This document shows positions 26,723-36,035 of a stretch of DNA of 64,000 nucleotides, one piece after another. Each line of letters begins with the position of its first letter. Position 1 is the stretch's first letter. The notes under the pieces were generated by a model. The model did no database searches and was not told the origin of the DNA. It saw nothing but the letters and a program-made list of their open reading frames with translations. Position numbers and translations under genes: made by a program. The DNA comes from an uncultured Bacteroides sp. (GTDB lineage: Bacteria; Bacteroidota; Bacteroidia; Bacteroidales; UBA932), in the NCBI GenBank assembly GCA_900543205.1, contig UQQM01000002.1, forward strand, positions 1 through 64,000. The letters are read 5' to 3'.

Positions 26723-29562
26723 AGGCGTTTCTCAGACAGGTGGCGGAACACTACTGTTCCGGGGGAATGCAGGACGGATACTGCTTCGTGCTGCCGAACC
26801 GTCGCGCCGTGGTGTTCTTCCGCAAATATCTCAAGGAGTGCGCTGCGGGGATGCGCAGGCCCATGCTCATGCCCGAGCTCTACACGATGAACGATTTCTT
26901 CTACCGTCTCACGGGCGCCGCTCCGGCAGGCCAGGTGGCGCTGCTGCTGGAGCTTTACGAATGCTACCGTGAACTGAACCCCTCGCATGAGACCCTCGAT
27001 GAGTTCATATTCTGGGGCGGAGTCCTGCTTTCGGACTTCAACGACGTGGACAAGTATCTCGTGCGCCCCGAAGCCCTGTTCGCCAACGTGGCGGAGTTCC
27101 GGGGGATGCAGGACGGCTATGAGTATCTGGACGAGAGGCAGCTGGAGGCGATAAACCGTTTCGTGTCGCACTTCAGGACGGGAGGCCGCTACAAGGATGA
27201 GTTCCGCAAGATATGGGACATACTGCTGCCGCTCTACCGTTCGTTCGGGGAGAGGCTGCGCTCGAAGGGCCTTTCATACGAAGGGCAGGTCTACCGGGAG
27301 CTCGCCGAACGCTTGCGGAACAGCCCGGCCGCCGATGTGGTGGCGGAAGGCTTCCCGGACGTGGGCAAGTTCGTGTTCGTGGGCCTGAACGCCCTGAACG
27401 AGTGCGAAAAGCTGCTGATGCGCAGGCTCCGCAACGCCGGCATGGCCGAATTCTGCTGGGACTACGGCAGCGATATGATCCGCGACCCCCATAACCGCTC
27501 ATCGTTCTTCATGTCGGCCAACCTGGAGGAGTTCCCCCAGGCTTTCGAACTTGACGCCGACGGCCTTGGCGTACCTCAGGTGAATGTGCTCAGCATACCT
27601 TCCGCGACCGGCCAGGCGAAACAGCTACCGGCGATATTCCGCGAGCTGGGCGCGCACGGCATCGAAACGGCGGTGGTGCTTCCGGACGAGAAGCTTCTGC
27701 TGCCGGTGCTGAACTCCATACCGCAGGAGATCGCCGACATCAACGTGACCATGGGTTGCCCCATGAACTCCGGAGGTCTGTGGTCCCTGATGAACAACGT
27801 GTCGGCGCTGCAGATGCACCTGCGCGAGAAGGACGGGAAATGGTATTTCTACCGCGAGAGCGTGAGGGCCATATTCGCCGACAGCGTCTTCCGGGCGGTT
27901 TCGGCCGACGAGGACAGGGAGGCCGCAGCGGCAATCAGGAAGGATGCCGGCTATTATATAGGCGAGGAGCAGCTGCAGTCCACCGAACTTTTCAGGCACG
28001 TCTTCCGCGCCGTCGCGAAGAAACCTGCGGAAGCCGATGCCAATGCGGTGGCCATGCTACAGGACTACCAGATGGAGATGGTGAAGTTCCTGGCCGGGCG
28101 TCTCATTGGTTCGGAGGAGATGGCGGTGGAGCTGGATTTCGCCAGGGAATACTGCCGGCTGGTCGAAAGTCTCCGCTCTTTCAGGCTGGAGCTCATGCCG
28201 TCCAGCTATTTCCGCCTGCTGAATAGTCTTGCGGCCGCGATTTCCGTCCCTTTCAGGGGAGAGCCGCTCAACGGGCTCCAGATTATGGGGCCGCTGGAGA
28301 CGCGCGCCCTGGATTTCGATAACCTGGTGATATTGAGCTGCAACGAAGGTGTCTTCCCCAGGCGCAACGTGGCGTCCTCTTTCATTCCGCCCGAGCTCCG
28401 GCGCGGTTTCGGGCTGCCTACCTACGAATATCAGGACGCCGTGTGGGCATATTACTTCTACCGTATGATACAGAGAGCCTCCAGGGTATGGCTGCTGTTC
28501 GACTTGAGGACCGAAGGCGTGAACAGCGGGGAGGAGAGCCGCTACATCAGGCAGCTTGAGCTGGTCTACGGTCTGAAGCTCAGGCGCTTCGTCGCCAAGG
28601 CTCCGATAACGGGCCGCGCCGCCGATGCGGAGATACCTAAGACGGAGGATGACGTGCGCACCATACGCGGGGCCACACTTTCAGCTTCGACATTGAAGGA
28701 CTACCTCAATTGCCCAGTGAAGTTCTATTACCATTGCGTCAGGGGGCTTGCCAAGCCGGACGAGGCCGGAGACGCCTTGGATTCAGGCCAGATAGGCTCT
28801 GTCTTCCATCAGGCAATGCAGGAGCTGTATACCGTGGAAGGCGGAGTGCTGACCGCGCCGTATCTGAAATCCCTGCTCAAGGGCGACCGCATAAAGGAAA
28901 AGGTGCGGAGCCTCATCATGGACAAGCTCAACACTTTCGAGGTCGCGGGCAAGAATCTGATCTACGAGGACATGATACGCCGCTATGCGCTTCAGGTGGT
29001 CAGAAGGGACATCGAGCTGCTGGATTCGCTCGGAAAGGACAGCCTGCGCATACTCGGGCTCGAGCACAGGCGCCGGATGAAGATAGGCGGATTCAGCTTC
29101 GTCGGCTTCATCGACAGGCTGGACAGCCTCACCCCGGGCGAACTGCGCATTGTAGACTACAAGACCGGCAGGGTGAGCGACGATGATTTCCTGATAGACG
29201 AGGACAATGCGGAGAAGGTGGTGGAAAAGCTGTTCGGAAGCGACAACGGCAAGCGCCCGAACATCGCTCTGCAACTCTATCTCTATGACAGGCTGCTTAC
29301 GGAAGGGGTTCCGGCTGACGGCAAGGGCATATCCCCGGAAGCCGCCTCGGGGAAGCGGATAGTCAATTCCATCTATCAGACGAGCCGTCTCTTCGTGAAG
29401 CCCGTCGAGAGCGTGGAGCTGAATCCGCACTTCAACTCCCTGATGGCCGGAAGGCTCGACGCCCTGCTCGGTGAACTTTCCGACACTTCGGTGCCCTTCA
29501 GGAGGACCGAAGATGCGCGTACTTGTGAAATGTGTGATTTCAAGACCATCTGCGGACGATGA
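26719..29562 (+). CDS. addB: AddB/RexB-like PD-(D/E)XK exonuclease subunit
   Basis: Probable second subunit of an AddAB-type helicase-nuclease for double-strand break processing. 947 residues. The N-terminal region (MKAFLRQVAEHYCSGG...YCFVLPNRRAVVFFRKYL) resembles the AddB helicase-like domain but has no Walker A GxGKT, so it is probably not an active ATPase. The C-terminal nuclease starts near LKDYLNCPVKFYYHCV and contains GQIGSVFHQAM, GFIDRLD and IVDYKTGRV. With C-x2-C-x5-C at the end (CEMCDFKTIC), the cysteines resemble the iron-sulfur staple of AddB. It overlaps rmuC and addA by 4 bases each. Confidence 0.85.
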   Translation: MKAFLRQVAEHYCSGGMQDGYCFVLPNRRAVVFFRKYLKECAAGMRRPMLMPELYTMNDFFYRLTGAAPAGQVALLLELYECYRELNPSHETLDEFIFWGGVLLSDFNDVDKYLVRPEALFANVAEFRGMQDGYEYLDERQLEAINRFVSHFRTGGRYKDEFRKIWDILLPLYRSFGERLRSKGLSYEGQVYRELAERLRNSPAADVVAEGFPDVGKFVFVGLNALNECEKLLMRRLRNAGMAEFCWDYGSDMIRDPHNRSSFFMSANLEEFPQAFELDADGLGVPQVNVLSIPSATGQAKQLPAIFRELGAHGIETAVVLPDEKLLLPVLNSIPQEIADINVTMGCPMNSGGLWSLMNNVSALQMHLREKDGKWYFYRESVRAIFADSVFRAVSADEDREAAAAIRKDAGYYIGEEQLQSTELFRHVFRAVAKKPAEADANAVAMLQDYQMEMVKFLAGRLIGSEEMAVELDFAREYCRLVESLRSFRLELMPSSYFRLLNSLAAAISVPFRGEPLNGLQIMGPLETRALDFDNLVILSCNEGVFPRRNVASSFIPPELRRGFGLPTYEYQDAVWAYYFYRMIQRASRVWLLFDLRTEGVNSGEESRYIRQLELVYGLKLRRFVAKAPITGRAADAEIPKTEDDVRTIRGATLSASTLKDYLNCPVKFYYHCVRGLAKPDEAGDALDSGQIGSVFHQAMQELYTVEGGVLTAPYLKSLLKGDRIKEKVRSLIMDKLNTFEVAGKNLIYEDMIRRYALQVVRRDIELLDSLGKDSLRILGLEHRRRMKIGGFSFVGFIDRLDSLTPGELRIVDYKTGRVSDDDFLIDEDNAEKVVEKLFGSDNGKRPNIALQLYLYDRLLTEGVPADGKGISPEAASGKRIVNSIYQTSRLFVKPVESVELNPHFNSLMAGRLDALLGELSDTSVPFRRTEDARTCEMCDFKTICGR

Positions 29563-32321
29563 AGATACTGAAGGCGAGTGCCGGTTCGGGCAAGACATAC
29601 AATCTTTCCAAAACATATCTGGAACTCATCCTGGGAAGCCGCGATCCGCGTCAGTACCGCCATGTGCTGGCGGTGACCTTCACCAACAAGGCCACGGCGG
29701 AGATGAAGGGCAGGATTGTCGGCGACCTGCACCGCCGTGCGGCGTCCGATCCGGCCGCGAAGGAAGTCCTGCTCAACATGCTCCATGACTACGGAGCATT
29801 CGCGGTCAGCACGATAGACCGTTTCTTCCAGCAGACGCTCAAGGCCTTTTCTCGCGAAATAGGCCAGTTCGCGGACTATCAGATCGAGCTGGACAGGGAT
29901 TCCCTGATAAGGGAGGCGATGGACCGCATCCTCGATTCGCTTACGGAGGACAAGGCGGAAGTGATAGGTTGGATCAACGGCAGCGTGGGCGCCGGCCTGG
30001 AGCAGGGCGAAAAGCTCAGCGTGGAGGAAAGCCTCTACGCCATGGGCAAGCTGCTGAAGTCCGAGGAGCACAGGGAGCTTGCGGAGGCTCTCGGAATAGA
30101 GGATTCGAAGGCTTTCGGCAAGGAAAGGCTTTCGGAGATTCGCAGGGTCTGCAATGAGGTCATTCGCAGCTTCAGCGAGGCCGTGGCCCCGTACGGCATT
30201 TCCGCCAGGCCGGGGGAGATGATAAACTTCTCCAACAAGAAGACGCTGCTGAAGAAGAACCCCGAGCTGGCGGAAATCAGGGACAGCCGCTACAAGGCTT
30301 ACGTGACGGCGTTCATAGTGAGCAGGCTCGTGTTCAGCCTCGGCCTGGCCGGGGAGTTCTACAGGGAGTTCGACGCCCTGCTCAAGGAAAAGAACGTGAT
30401 GAGCCTCGACGAGTCGAATACGATACTCCGCGACATAATCAACGGTTCCGACGCCCCCTTCGTCTACGAGAAGCTCGGGGTCAGATATGAAAGCTTCCTG
30501 CTCGATGAGTTCCAGGACACTTCCAACATCCAGTGGGAGAATTTCCTGCCGCTGCTCCGTGAAAGTGAATCCAGGGGCGGAGGAAATCTGATAGTCGGCG
30601 ACGTAAAGCAGAGCATCTACAGGTTCAGGAATTCTGACTGGAACCTTCTGGGCCGCAAGGTCTGCGAGGAGTTCCCCTCGGCCGAGGTGGAGACTCTCGG
30701 GTGCAACTGGCGCAGCTGCAGGGCCATCGTGGATTTCAACAACCGTTTCTTCACCGCCGCAGCTGCGGAATTCGGCCTGGAGGGCATATATTCTGACGTT
30801 CGCCAGATTCCGCAGAGCGATGACTCGCAGGACGGTTTCGTGCGGCTGAGCTTCTGCGATGACCAGCTCCAGGCGGTCTGCGATTCAATCTCTTCGGCTC
30901 TAGAAGCGGGAGCCATGCCCGGCGACATAGCGATACTGGTGCGCGGCAACAGACAGGGCTCCGAGGTCGCGACGTATCTGATAGAAAAGGGGATTTCGGT
31001 CATTTCCGACGATTCCCTCAGCGTCAGCGCCTCGCTCACCGTCCGCAGACTCGTCGCCCTGATGCGCTCCTATGACGATCCGGAAGACGAAATCAGCCGC
31101 TTCATCTCGGATTCCCTGGCGGTGGACTTCCCTCCGGGATGCCACTCGCTCGTGGATTTCTGCGAATTCCTGCTGCGCTCTTTGCGCAGCTCCCGTCCGG
31201 AAGATTCGTCCGAAGGCGAGACTCTGTTCATCCAGGCCTTCATGGACGACGTGCAGAACTGGACTACGCTCTACGGCAACAACCTCCGGGCGTTTCTGAA
31301 GCACTGGGATGAGAGTGACCTGCACATAGCTTCTCCCGACGATGCCTCTGCGGTGCGCATAATGACCATACACAAGGCCAAGGGCCTGGAGTTTCCCCAT
31401 GTCATCTTCCCGTATGCCGACAAGGTCGGTCTGTATAAGCCCGGAATCCGCTGGTGCCGGCTGGAGGCGGGGGACAGCGGGCTCGACAGGGTGCTTGAAG
31501 GAATCTATCCGGTCCAGCTCGGCGGCAGCGTGGACGAAAGCTGTTTCGCGGACGCATACGCCGAGGAGAGGCGCAGGCAGCTGGTCGACAACATGAACAT
31601 ATTCTACGTGGCGCTGACCAGGGCGGTCAGGAGCCTGCATGTGATTGCCGCCACTCCGACGAAGACGCTCCGCGAGGGCCTGGCCAAGGGGAAGCCGGAA
31701 TATAAGAGGATGAGCGATTTTCTGTACGCCTTTGCGGGAGGGAACGAGGAGTCCGTCTACGGTACCGCTCCCTATGATTTCACTTCCATGAAGCGCAGGG
31801 AGGAGTCCGTATGCCTTGATTTCGCGGCCTCCTATCCTTCGATCCCTCTCGACAGGAGGCTTGTCCCTTCTTCCGAGGCCTCCGACTTCTTCGGAGACGA
31901 GGCATCCCCCAGGGTCAACGGAATAGTCCTGCATGAAATACTCTCGGGAATCCTGACCGAGGACGATGTGGACACGGCCGTGGCCGGCGCCGTGGCGGAG
32001 GGAAAACTCAATCCTGATACTGGTCGGGAAGCGTCGCAGCTGCTGCACAGCCGCATAGCTGCACATTCGGAGTGGTTCTCCTCCGGGATGAAGGTATGCC
32101 GGGAGCGCAGCCTGATAGCGGCTGACGGAAGCGAGTCCAGACCCGACAGGGTGGTCTTCACTCCGGACGGGGTGGTGATAATAGACTACAAGTTCGGCGC
32201 CGGGCACCCTGCGCATGTCGCCCAGGTGCGGGGCTATGCCGAATTGTACAAGGCCCTCGGCTACAGGCTGAAGGCCGGAATAGTATGGTATGTGTTTGAA
32301 GACAAATGTACGTTTATATGA
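29559..32321 (+). CDS. addA: AddA/RexA-like UvrD-family helicase-nuclease
   Basis: ATP-dependent 3'-5' helicase with a C-terminal nuclease, partner of the preceding gene. 920 residues. Helicase motifs: Walker A ASAGSGKTYNL at residues 6-16, motif Ia AVTFTNKATAEMKGR, DEFQDTSNIQWENF (motif II), GDVKQSIYRFRNSD (motif III), and TIHKAKGLEFPHVIFPYAD (motif V) with FYVALTRAVRSLHVI (motif VI). The C-terminal PD-(D/E)XK domain shows NGIVLHEILSGIL, then PDRVVFTPDGVVIIDYKFG. The start overlaps addB by 4 bases and the stop overlaps the next gene by 4, so this is a tightly coupled operon. Confidence 0.92.
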   Translation: MKILKASAGSGKTYNLSKTYLELILGSRDPRQYRHVLAVTFTNKATAEMKGRIVGDLHRRAASDPAAKEVLLNMLHDYGAFAVSTIDRFFQQTLKAFSREIGQFADYQIELDRDSLIREAMDRILDSLTEDKAEVIGWINGSVGAGLEQGEKLSVEESLYAMGKLLKSEEHRELAEALGIEDSKAFGKERLSEIRRVCNEVIRSFSEAVAPYGISARPGEMINFSNKKTLLKKNPELAEIRDSRYKAYVTAFIVSRLVFSLGLAGEFYREFDALLKEKNVMSLDESNTILRDIINGSDAPFVYEKLGVRYESFLLDEFQDTSNIQWENFLPLLRESESRGGGNLIVGDVKQSIYRFRNSDWNLLGRKVCEEFPSAEVETLGCNWRSCRAIVDFNNRFFTAAAAEFGLEGIYSDVRQIPQSDDSQDGFVRLSFCDDQLQAVCDSISSALEAGAMPGDIAILVRGNRQGSEVATYLIEKGISVISDDSLSVSASLTVRRLVALMRSYDDPEDEISRFISDSLAVDFPPGCHSLVDFCEFLLRSLRSSRPEDSSEGETLFIQAFMDDVQNWTTLYGNNLRAFLKHWDESDLHIASPDDASAVRIMTIHKAKGLEFPHVIFPYADKVGLYKPGIRWCRLEAGDSGLDRVLEGIYPVQLGGSVDESCFADAYAEERRRQLVDNMNIFYVALTRAVRSLHVIAATPTKTLREGLAKGKPEYKRMSDFLYAFAGGNEESVYGTAPYDFTSMKRREESVCLDFAASYPSIPLDRRLVPSSEASDFFGDEASPRVNGIVLHEILSGILTEDDVDTAVAGAVAEGKLNPDTGREASQLLHSRIAAHSEWFSSGMKVCRERSLIAADGSESRPDRVVFTPDGVVIIDYKFGAGHPAHVAQVRGYAELYKALGYRLKAGIVWYVFEDKCTFI

Positions 32322-33181
32322 TGATCAAGTTCTTGCTTTGCGTCCTGCTCGGTTCGCTGGCGGCGCCCGGTCTGTCCGCCCAGTCCGTATTCCTTCCCGG
32401 CTCTCTGCACCCCAAGACTCCTGCCGTGCCGGAATACGTGGTGTTCGCCGGGGACACTGTCCGTTTTGACCGCCCTGATTTCTATGAGCGCATGGACAGG
32501 GAGCTCATTTCGTTCACCTACATGCACACGAACACGACCCTGGTGCTCAAGCGCTCGGCGCGCTATTTCAAGATTGTCGAACCCATATTGGAGGCCCAGG
32601 GCGTACCCGACGACTTCAAGTATCTGATGGCCATAGAGAGCAATCTTGACCCTAAGGCGGTCTCCGGCGCCGGTGCGGCCGGCATCTGGCAGATAATGAA
32701 GTCGACGGCCCAGTCCCACGGACTGGAGGTCAGCTCCGAAGTGGACGAACGCTTCAATGTGGAGAAGGAGACCGTGGCCGCCTGCGAGTATTTCAAGGAG
32801 GCGTACGGGAAGTTCGGCGACTGGATTACTGCCGCAGCCAGCTATAACGCCGGACAGAACGGTATCGCCCGCCGCGTGGACAGCCAGAGACAGAGCAGCG
32901 CGCTCGAGCTCTGGATGCCGGAGGAGACCATGCGCTATATATTCCGACTGCTTGCCGCGAAGATGCTCTTTGCCGACCCCTCGGCCTTCGGCTTCGACGT
33001 CACGCCCGCCGACATGTATCCCTACAATCCTCCGCGTACGGTCGTGACGGTAAGCGGCCCCATACCCAGCTCGTGGATTTCGCCGAAGAGCACGGCACCA
33101 CCTACAAGGCGGTCAAGGAAGCCAACCCCTGGCTGCGCAGCGACAAGCTTACCAACAAGTCCGGAAGGACCTACCGCATAG
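32318..33181 (+). CDS. Lytic transglycosylase (SLT/MltD type), C-terminus frameshifted
   Basis: Exported murein lyase that cleaves peptidoglycan. Start at 32318 (MMIKFLLCVLLGSLAAPGLSA, signal peptide), overlapping addA by 4 bases. The SLT domain is intact: DFKYLMAIESNLDPKAVS (catalytic Glu in AIESN), GAAGIWQIM, AACEYFKEAYGKFGDW and AASYNAGQNG. After VVTVSGPIP near residue 250 the frame becomes Ser/Pro/Thr/Arg-rich and unlike the family. Shifting by one base at the CCC run (33065-33067) restores QLVDFAEEHGTTYKAVKEAN and KSGRTYRIAIP, a LysM-like tail that would end at 33192, directly abutting the convergent stop. One C appears to be missing: a real mutation or a sequencing/assembly error. Confidence 0.88.
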   Translation: MMIKFLLCVLLGSLAAPGLSAQSVFLPGSLHPKTPAVPEYVVFAGDTVRFDRPDFYERMDRELISFTYMHTNTTLVLKRSARYFKIVEPILEAQGVPDDFKYLMAIESNLDPKAVSGAGAAGIWQIMKSTAQSHGLEVSSEVDERFNVEKETVAACEYFKEAYGKFGDWITAAASYNAGQNGIARRVDSQRQSSALELWMPEETMRYIFRLLAAKMLFADPSAFGFDVTPADMYPYNPPRTVVTVSGPIPSSWISPKSTAPPTRRSRKPTPGCAATSLPTSPEGPTA

Positions 33182-33192
33182 CCATACCATAG

Positions 33193-33633
33193 CTACAGGC
33201 CGCGGAGGTCGGTGACGACCCAGGAGGAATCCAGAGCGGAGGTGTCGAAACTGAAGGCTGAGTCCGCCGACTGCGGCGAATACCGGATGTCCGAGAGTTT
33301 GAGATTGCTCACGGAGTCCCTGTACTGCAGGATTTCGGCGATTCCTCCCGCATCCTCGACATAAATCTCTCTTTCCCCGGTGTCTATGGTCCACCTGGTG
33401 CCTCCGTCGCAGTATATGCGCATACCGTAGCCTTCGGCATAATAGCAGTCGCCCTGCACTATGAGCTTCCCCTTTACTCTGACGGGCGACAGCTCCGAGA
33501 TGTTGCAGGAGTAGTTGAGCGTGACCCTTTCGGTCTTCGCCCTTTCGAGGATTTCTTCCACCTGAGTGTCCTGCGCGGCTGCGGAGCCCGCATGCAGGCA
33601 GAGAACCAGTCCTAGAGTGAGCAAGGCTTTCAT
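33193..33633 (-). CDS. LolA-like outer-membrane lipoprotein carrier protein
   Basis: Exported protein of 146 residues with signal peptide (MKALLTLGLVLCLHAGSAAAQ). The mature part has the short alternating strands of the LolA fold (VTLNYSCNISELSPVRVKGKLIVQGDCYYAEGYGMRIYCDGGTRWTID written here only in part: KGKLIVQGDCYYAE, MRIYCDGGTRWTID). It follows ftsK with a 4-base overlap, a common Bacteroidota arrangement. It is probably a periplasmic lipoprotein chaperone or a related lipid-binding protein; the two cysteines are not typical of LolA. Its stop codon directly abuts the restored stop of the convergent transglycosylase gene. Confidence 0.75.
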   Translation of the reverse strand: MKALLTLGLVLCLHAGSAAAQDTQVEEILERAKTERVTLNYSCNISELSPVRVKGKLIVQGDCYYAEGYGMRIYCDGGTRWTIDTGEREIYVEDAGGIAEILQYRDSVSNLKLSDIRYSPQSADSAFSFDTSALDSSWVVTDLRGL

Positions 33634-36035
33634 TTCCTGAGGGATTCCAGCAGTTCTTCAAGAGTGTTGATGTCCGAAATCAGCACCTGACGGGGCTTCG
33701 AGCCCTCCTGTGGGCCGACTATCCCTGCGGATTCCAGCTGGTCCATGACCCTCCCCGCCTTGGCGTAGCCCATGCCCAGGCGCCGCTGTATGTCGGAGGT
33801 CGAGCCCTTCTGTGTGCTCACTACCATCCTTGCAGCCTCTTCGAAACGTTCGTCCAGGGTGCCTATGTTGAGGGCTCCGGCGCCTTCCGACGAGTCTTCG
33901 TCGGGAGAAGGCAGATAATACGGCGTGTTGTAGCACTTCCCGTAGCCTGTCTGTCTTCCGATGAAGCCGGTCACGGATTCTATCTCGTCGCCTTCTATAA
34001 GGGCGCACTGGATGCGCTCGGTGTCGATGCCGGCCGAGAACAGCATGTCACCCCGTCCGATGAGCTTTTCCGCTCCGGTCGTGTCGAGAATGGTCATCGA
34101 GTCGTTCTTGGAAGCCACCCTGAAGGCTATCCTCATCGGGAAGTTGCTCTTGATTATTCCGGAAATCACGTCAACTGAAGGCCTCTGGGTCGCGAGAATC
34201 ACGTGAAGTCCCGCCGCACGGCCCTTCTGGGCCAGCCTGATTATGGAGTTGGTGATGCTGCGGCTGGCGGCCTTGGCTTCAGGCGTGGAACTTGACGACA
34301 TGGTCAGGTCGGCATACTCGTCCACCACCGCTACGATGTAGGGCAGGAATCTGTGTCCGTGGTCGGGACGCAGCCTGCGCGCCTTGTATTTCTCGTTGTA
34401 TAGGCTGATTTTGTTGACTCCCGCCTCGCTGAGAAGTTCGTAGCGGGCGTCCATCTCCATGCACAGCGCCCTGAGCACGCGTTCGGCGTTCTTGGGGGTC
34501 TTGACTATGGCGGAGTTCTTCTCGTCCTCGTCCGAGCCGGCGTCAGGCAGGAGGGCGAGATAGTGCTTGTAGAGTTCCTTGTATGATGAGAACTCCACCA
34601 TCTTCGGATCTATGAACACGAATTTCAGCTCGGAAGGATGCTTGCTGTACAGCAGCGAAGTCACGATGACATTGATGCCCACGGATTTTCCCTGCTTCGT
34701 GGCTCCGGCTATCAGCAGGTGAGGAGCGTCAGCCAGGTCGAACACCCGGACTTTCTGCGTTATCGTATAGCCTATCGCCACCGGCAGTTCGGCCTTGCTG
34801 TTCCTGAAGGAGTCGTCGTTGAGCAGTGCCTTAAGGGGCACTATCGAAGAGTAGTCGTTTGCCACCTCTATGCCCACGGCATCCGAGAGGGTGATCACGC
34901 GCACTCCCTTGGCGCTCAGCGAGAGCGCTATGTCCTCCTGGAGCTTCTTGATTTCAGCGATCTTGACTCCCGGGGCGGGCTTCACCTTGTAGAGGGTCAC
35001 GGTGGGGCCGACCACGGCCGTCACGTCGGTCACCTGTATCTTGTAGTTCGCCAGCGCCGCCCTGATCTTGTTGTTGTTGCGGGTCAGCTCTTCGGTCGAA
35101 ACCTCGCGGCGGGAGTTCCTGTAGTCTTTCAGAAGCTCTATGGACGGAGCCTGGTACGAGGGCAGTCCGTCGGGAGGATCGAGACGGTTGTCAATGGGCT
35201 TCAGCTCCTTTATCGAACTGTCGAGGGTCCCGTTCTTGATTATCTGGAAATCGCCGTCGCCTTCTTCGCCGTCCCCGCCTTCCTGGGGCTTGACGGGCGC
35301 CGGATTCACAGGCTCCTTGCCTGCGGCCTTAATCTTTTCAGGTTCAGGTTCGGGTTCAGGTTCGGGTTCAGGTTCGGGTTCGGGCTCCGGTTCCATAGCT
35401 GTTTCGGGCTCCGGTTCATGCCCGGCTGCGGGCACCGGCTTCGCTTTTCCGGCTTCCTTCTCCCCGCCTTCGCCGACAGATGCAAGCCAGACGCTGAATT
35501 TCCTTGACGACAGGACGAGGAAAACCGCAATCAGCACGAGGATGAAGCATCCGCTCACCACCGTGCCGAAAAGCTTCTCCATCCATTCCACGACCAATGC
35601 GCCGCAGCGTCCTCCGAGTCCGCCTCCGAAGATGCCGTCAAGTGAGGCGAGCTTGCCGCAATATGCGAAGAACAATGACGATATGAAGGTCCCGAAGAGG
35701 GCTGTCAGCGCGGTCTTCACCAGCGGGCGGCGCCATTTGCCGAGCAGCAGCCTGACCGTCACTGCACCGAGTATGAGAAGCAGGCAGAAGCTTCCGAGCC
35801 CGAAGAGCTCGCTTATCAGCAGATGTCCGGTCCGGATGCCCATGGTGCCGGCGGAATTGCCGATTTCGTCCATGGCTTCGACCGGGCCTGCTATGAGGCT
35901 CATGTCCTCCTTCCAGTGGAAAAGGTAGGAAACGCTGGCCATAAGAAGAAAAATGGTCAGCGCTGCGGTTATCATTCCGAGTATTCGGAGAGCGGAAGTC
36001 CTTTCTTCCTTGTCCCAGTTTTTCCAGAAACTCAT
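33630..36035 (-). CDS. ftsK: DNA translocase FtsK/SpoIIIE
   Basis: Septal DNA pump that segregates chromosome ends and activates dimer resolution. 801 residues. Four or five TM helices in the first 175 residues, then an acidic/proline linker with nine consecutive EP dipeptides (about residues 214-231). The alpha/beta motor has Walker A GATKQGKSVG, Walker B PYIVAVVDEYADL and the ATQRPSVDVISGIIKSNFP segment. The C-terminal winged-helix gamma domain has SDIQRRLGMGYAKAGRVMDQ. The start overlaps the DUF4290 gene by 4 bases and the end overlaps the lolA-like gene by 4. Confidence 0.97.
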   Translation of the reverse strand: MSFWKNWDKEERTSALRILGMITAALTIFLLMASVSYLFHWKEDMSLIAGPVEAMDEIGNSAGTMGIRTGHLLISELFGLGSFCLLLILGAVTVRLLLGKWRRPLVKTALTALFGTFISSLFFAYCGKLASLDGIFGGGLGGRCGALVVEWMEKLFGTVVSGCFILVLIAVFLVLSSRKFSVWLASVGEGGEKEAGKAKPVPAAGHEPEPETAMEPEPEPEPEPEPEPEPEPEKIKAAGKEPVNPAPVKPQEGGDGEEGDGDFQIIKNGTLDSSIKELKPIDNRLDPPDGLPSYQAPSIELLKDYRNSRREVSTEELTRNNNKIRAALANYKIQVTDVTAVVGPTVTLYKVKPAPGVKIAEIKKLQEDIALSLSAKGVRVITLSDAVGIEVANDYSSIVPLKALLNDDSFRNSKAELPVAIGYTITQKVRVFDLADAPHLLIAGATKQGKSVGINVIVTSLLYSKHPSELKFVFIDPKMVEFSSYKELYKHYLALLPDAGSDEDEKNSAIVKTPKNAERVLRALCMEMDARYELLSEAGVNKISLYNEKYKARRLRPDHGHRFLPYIVAVVDEYADLTMSSSSTPEAKAASRSITNSIIRLAQKGRAAGLHVILATQRPSVDVISGIIKSNFPMRIAFRVASKNDSMTILDTTGAEKLIGRGDMLFSAGIDTERIQCALIEGDEIESVTGFIGRQTGYGKCYNTPYYLPSPDEDSSEGAGALNIGTLDERFEEAARMVVSTQKGSTSDIQRRLGMGYAKAGRVMDQLESAGIVGPQEGSKPRQVLISDINTLEELLESLRK
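35341..35394 (-). repeat. 12 bp tandem repeat encoding (EP)n in ftsK
   Basis: Three near-identical copies of GGTTCAGGTTCG followed by 6-base degenerate units (GGTTCG, GGCTCC, GGTTCC) on the plus strand. It encodes the Glu-Pro linker. The unit is a multiple of three, so copy changes would lengthen or shorten the linker without a frameshift. Confidence 0.85.
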
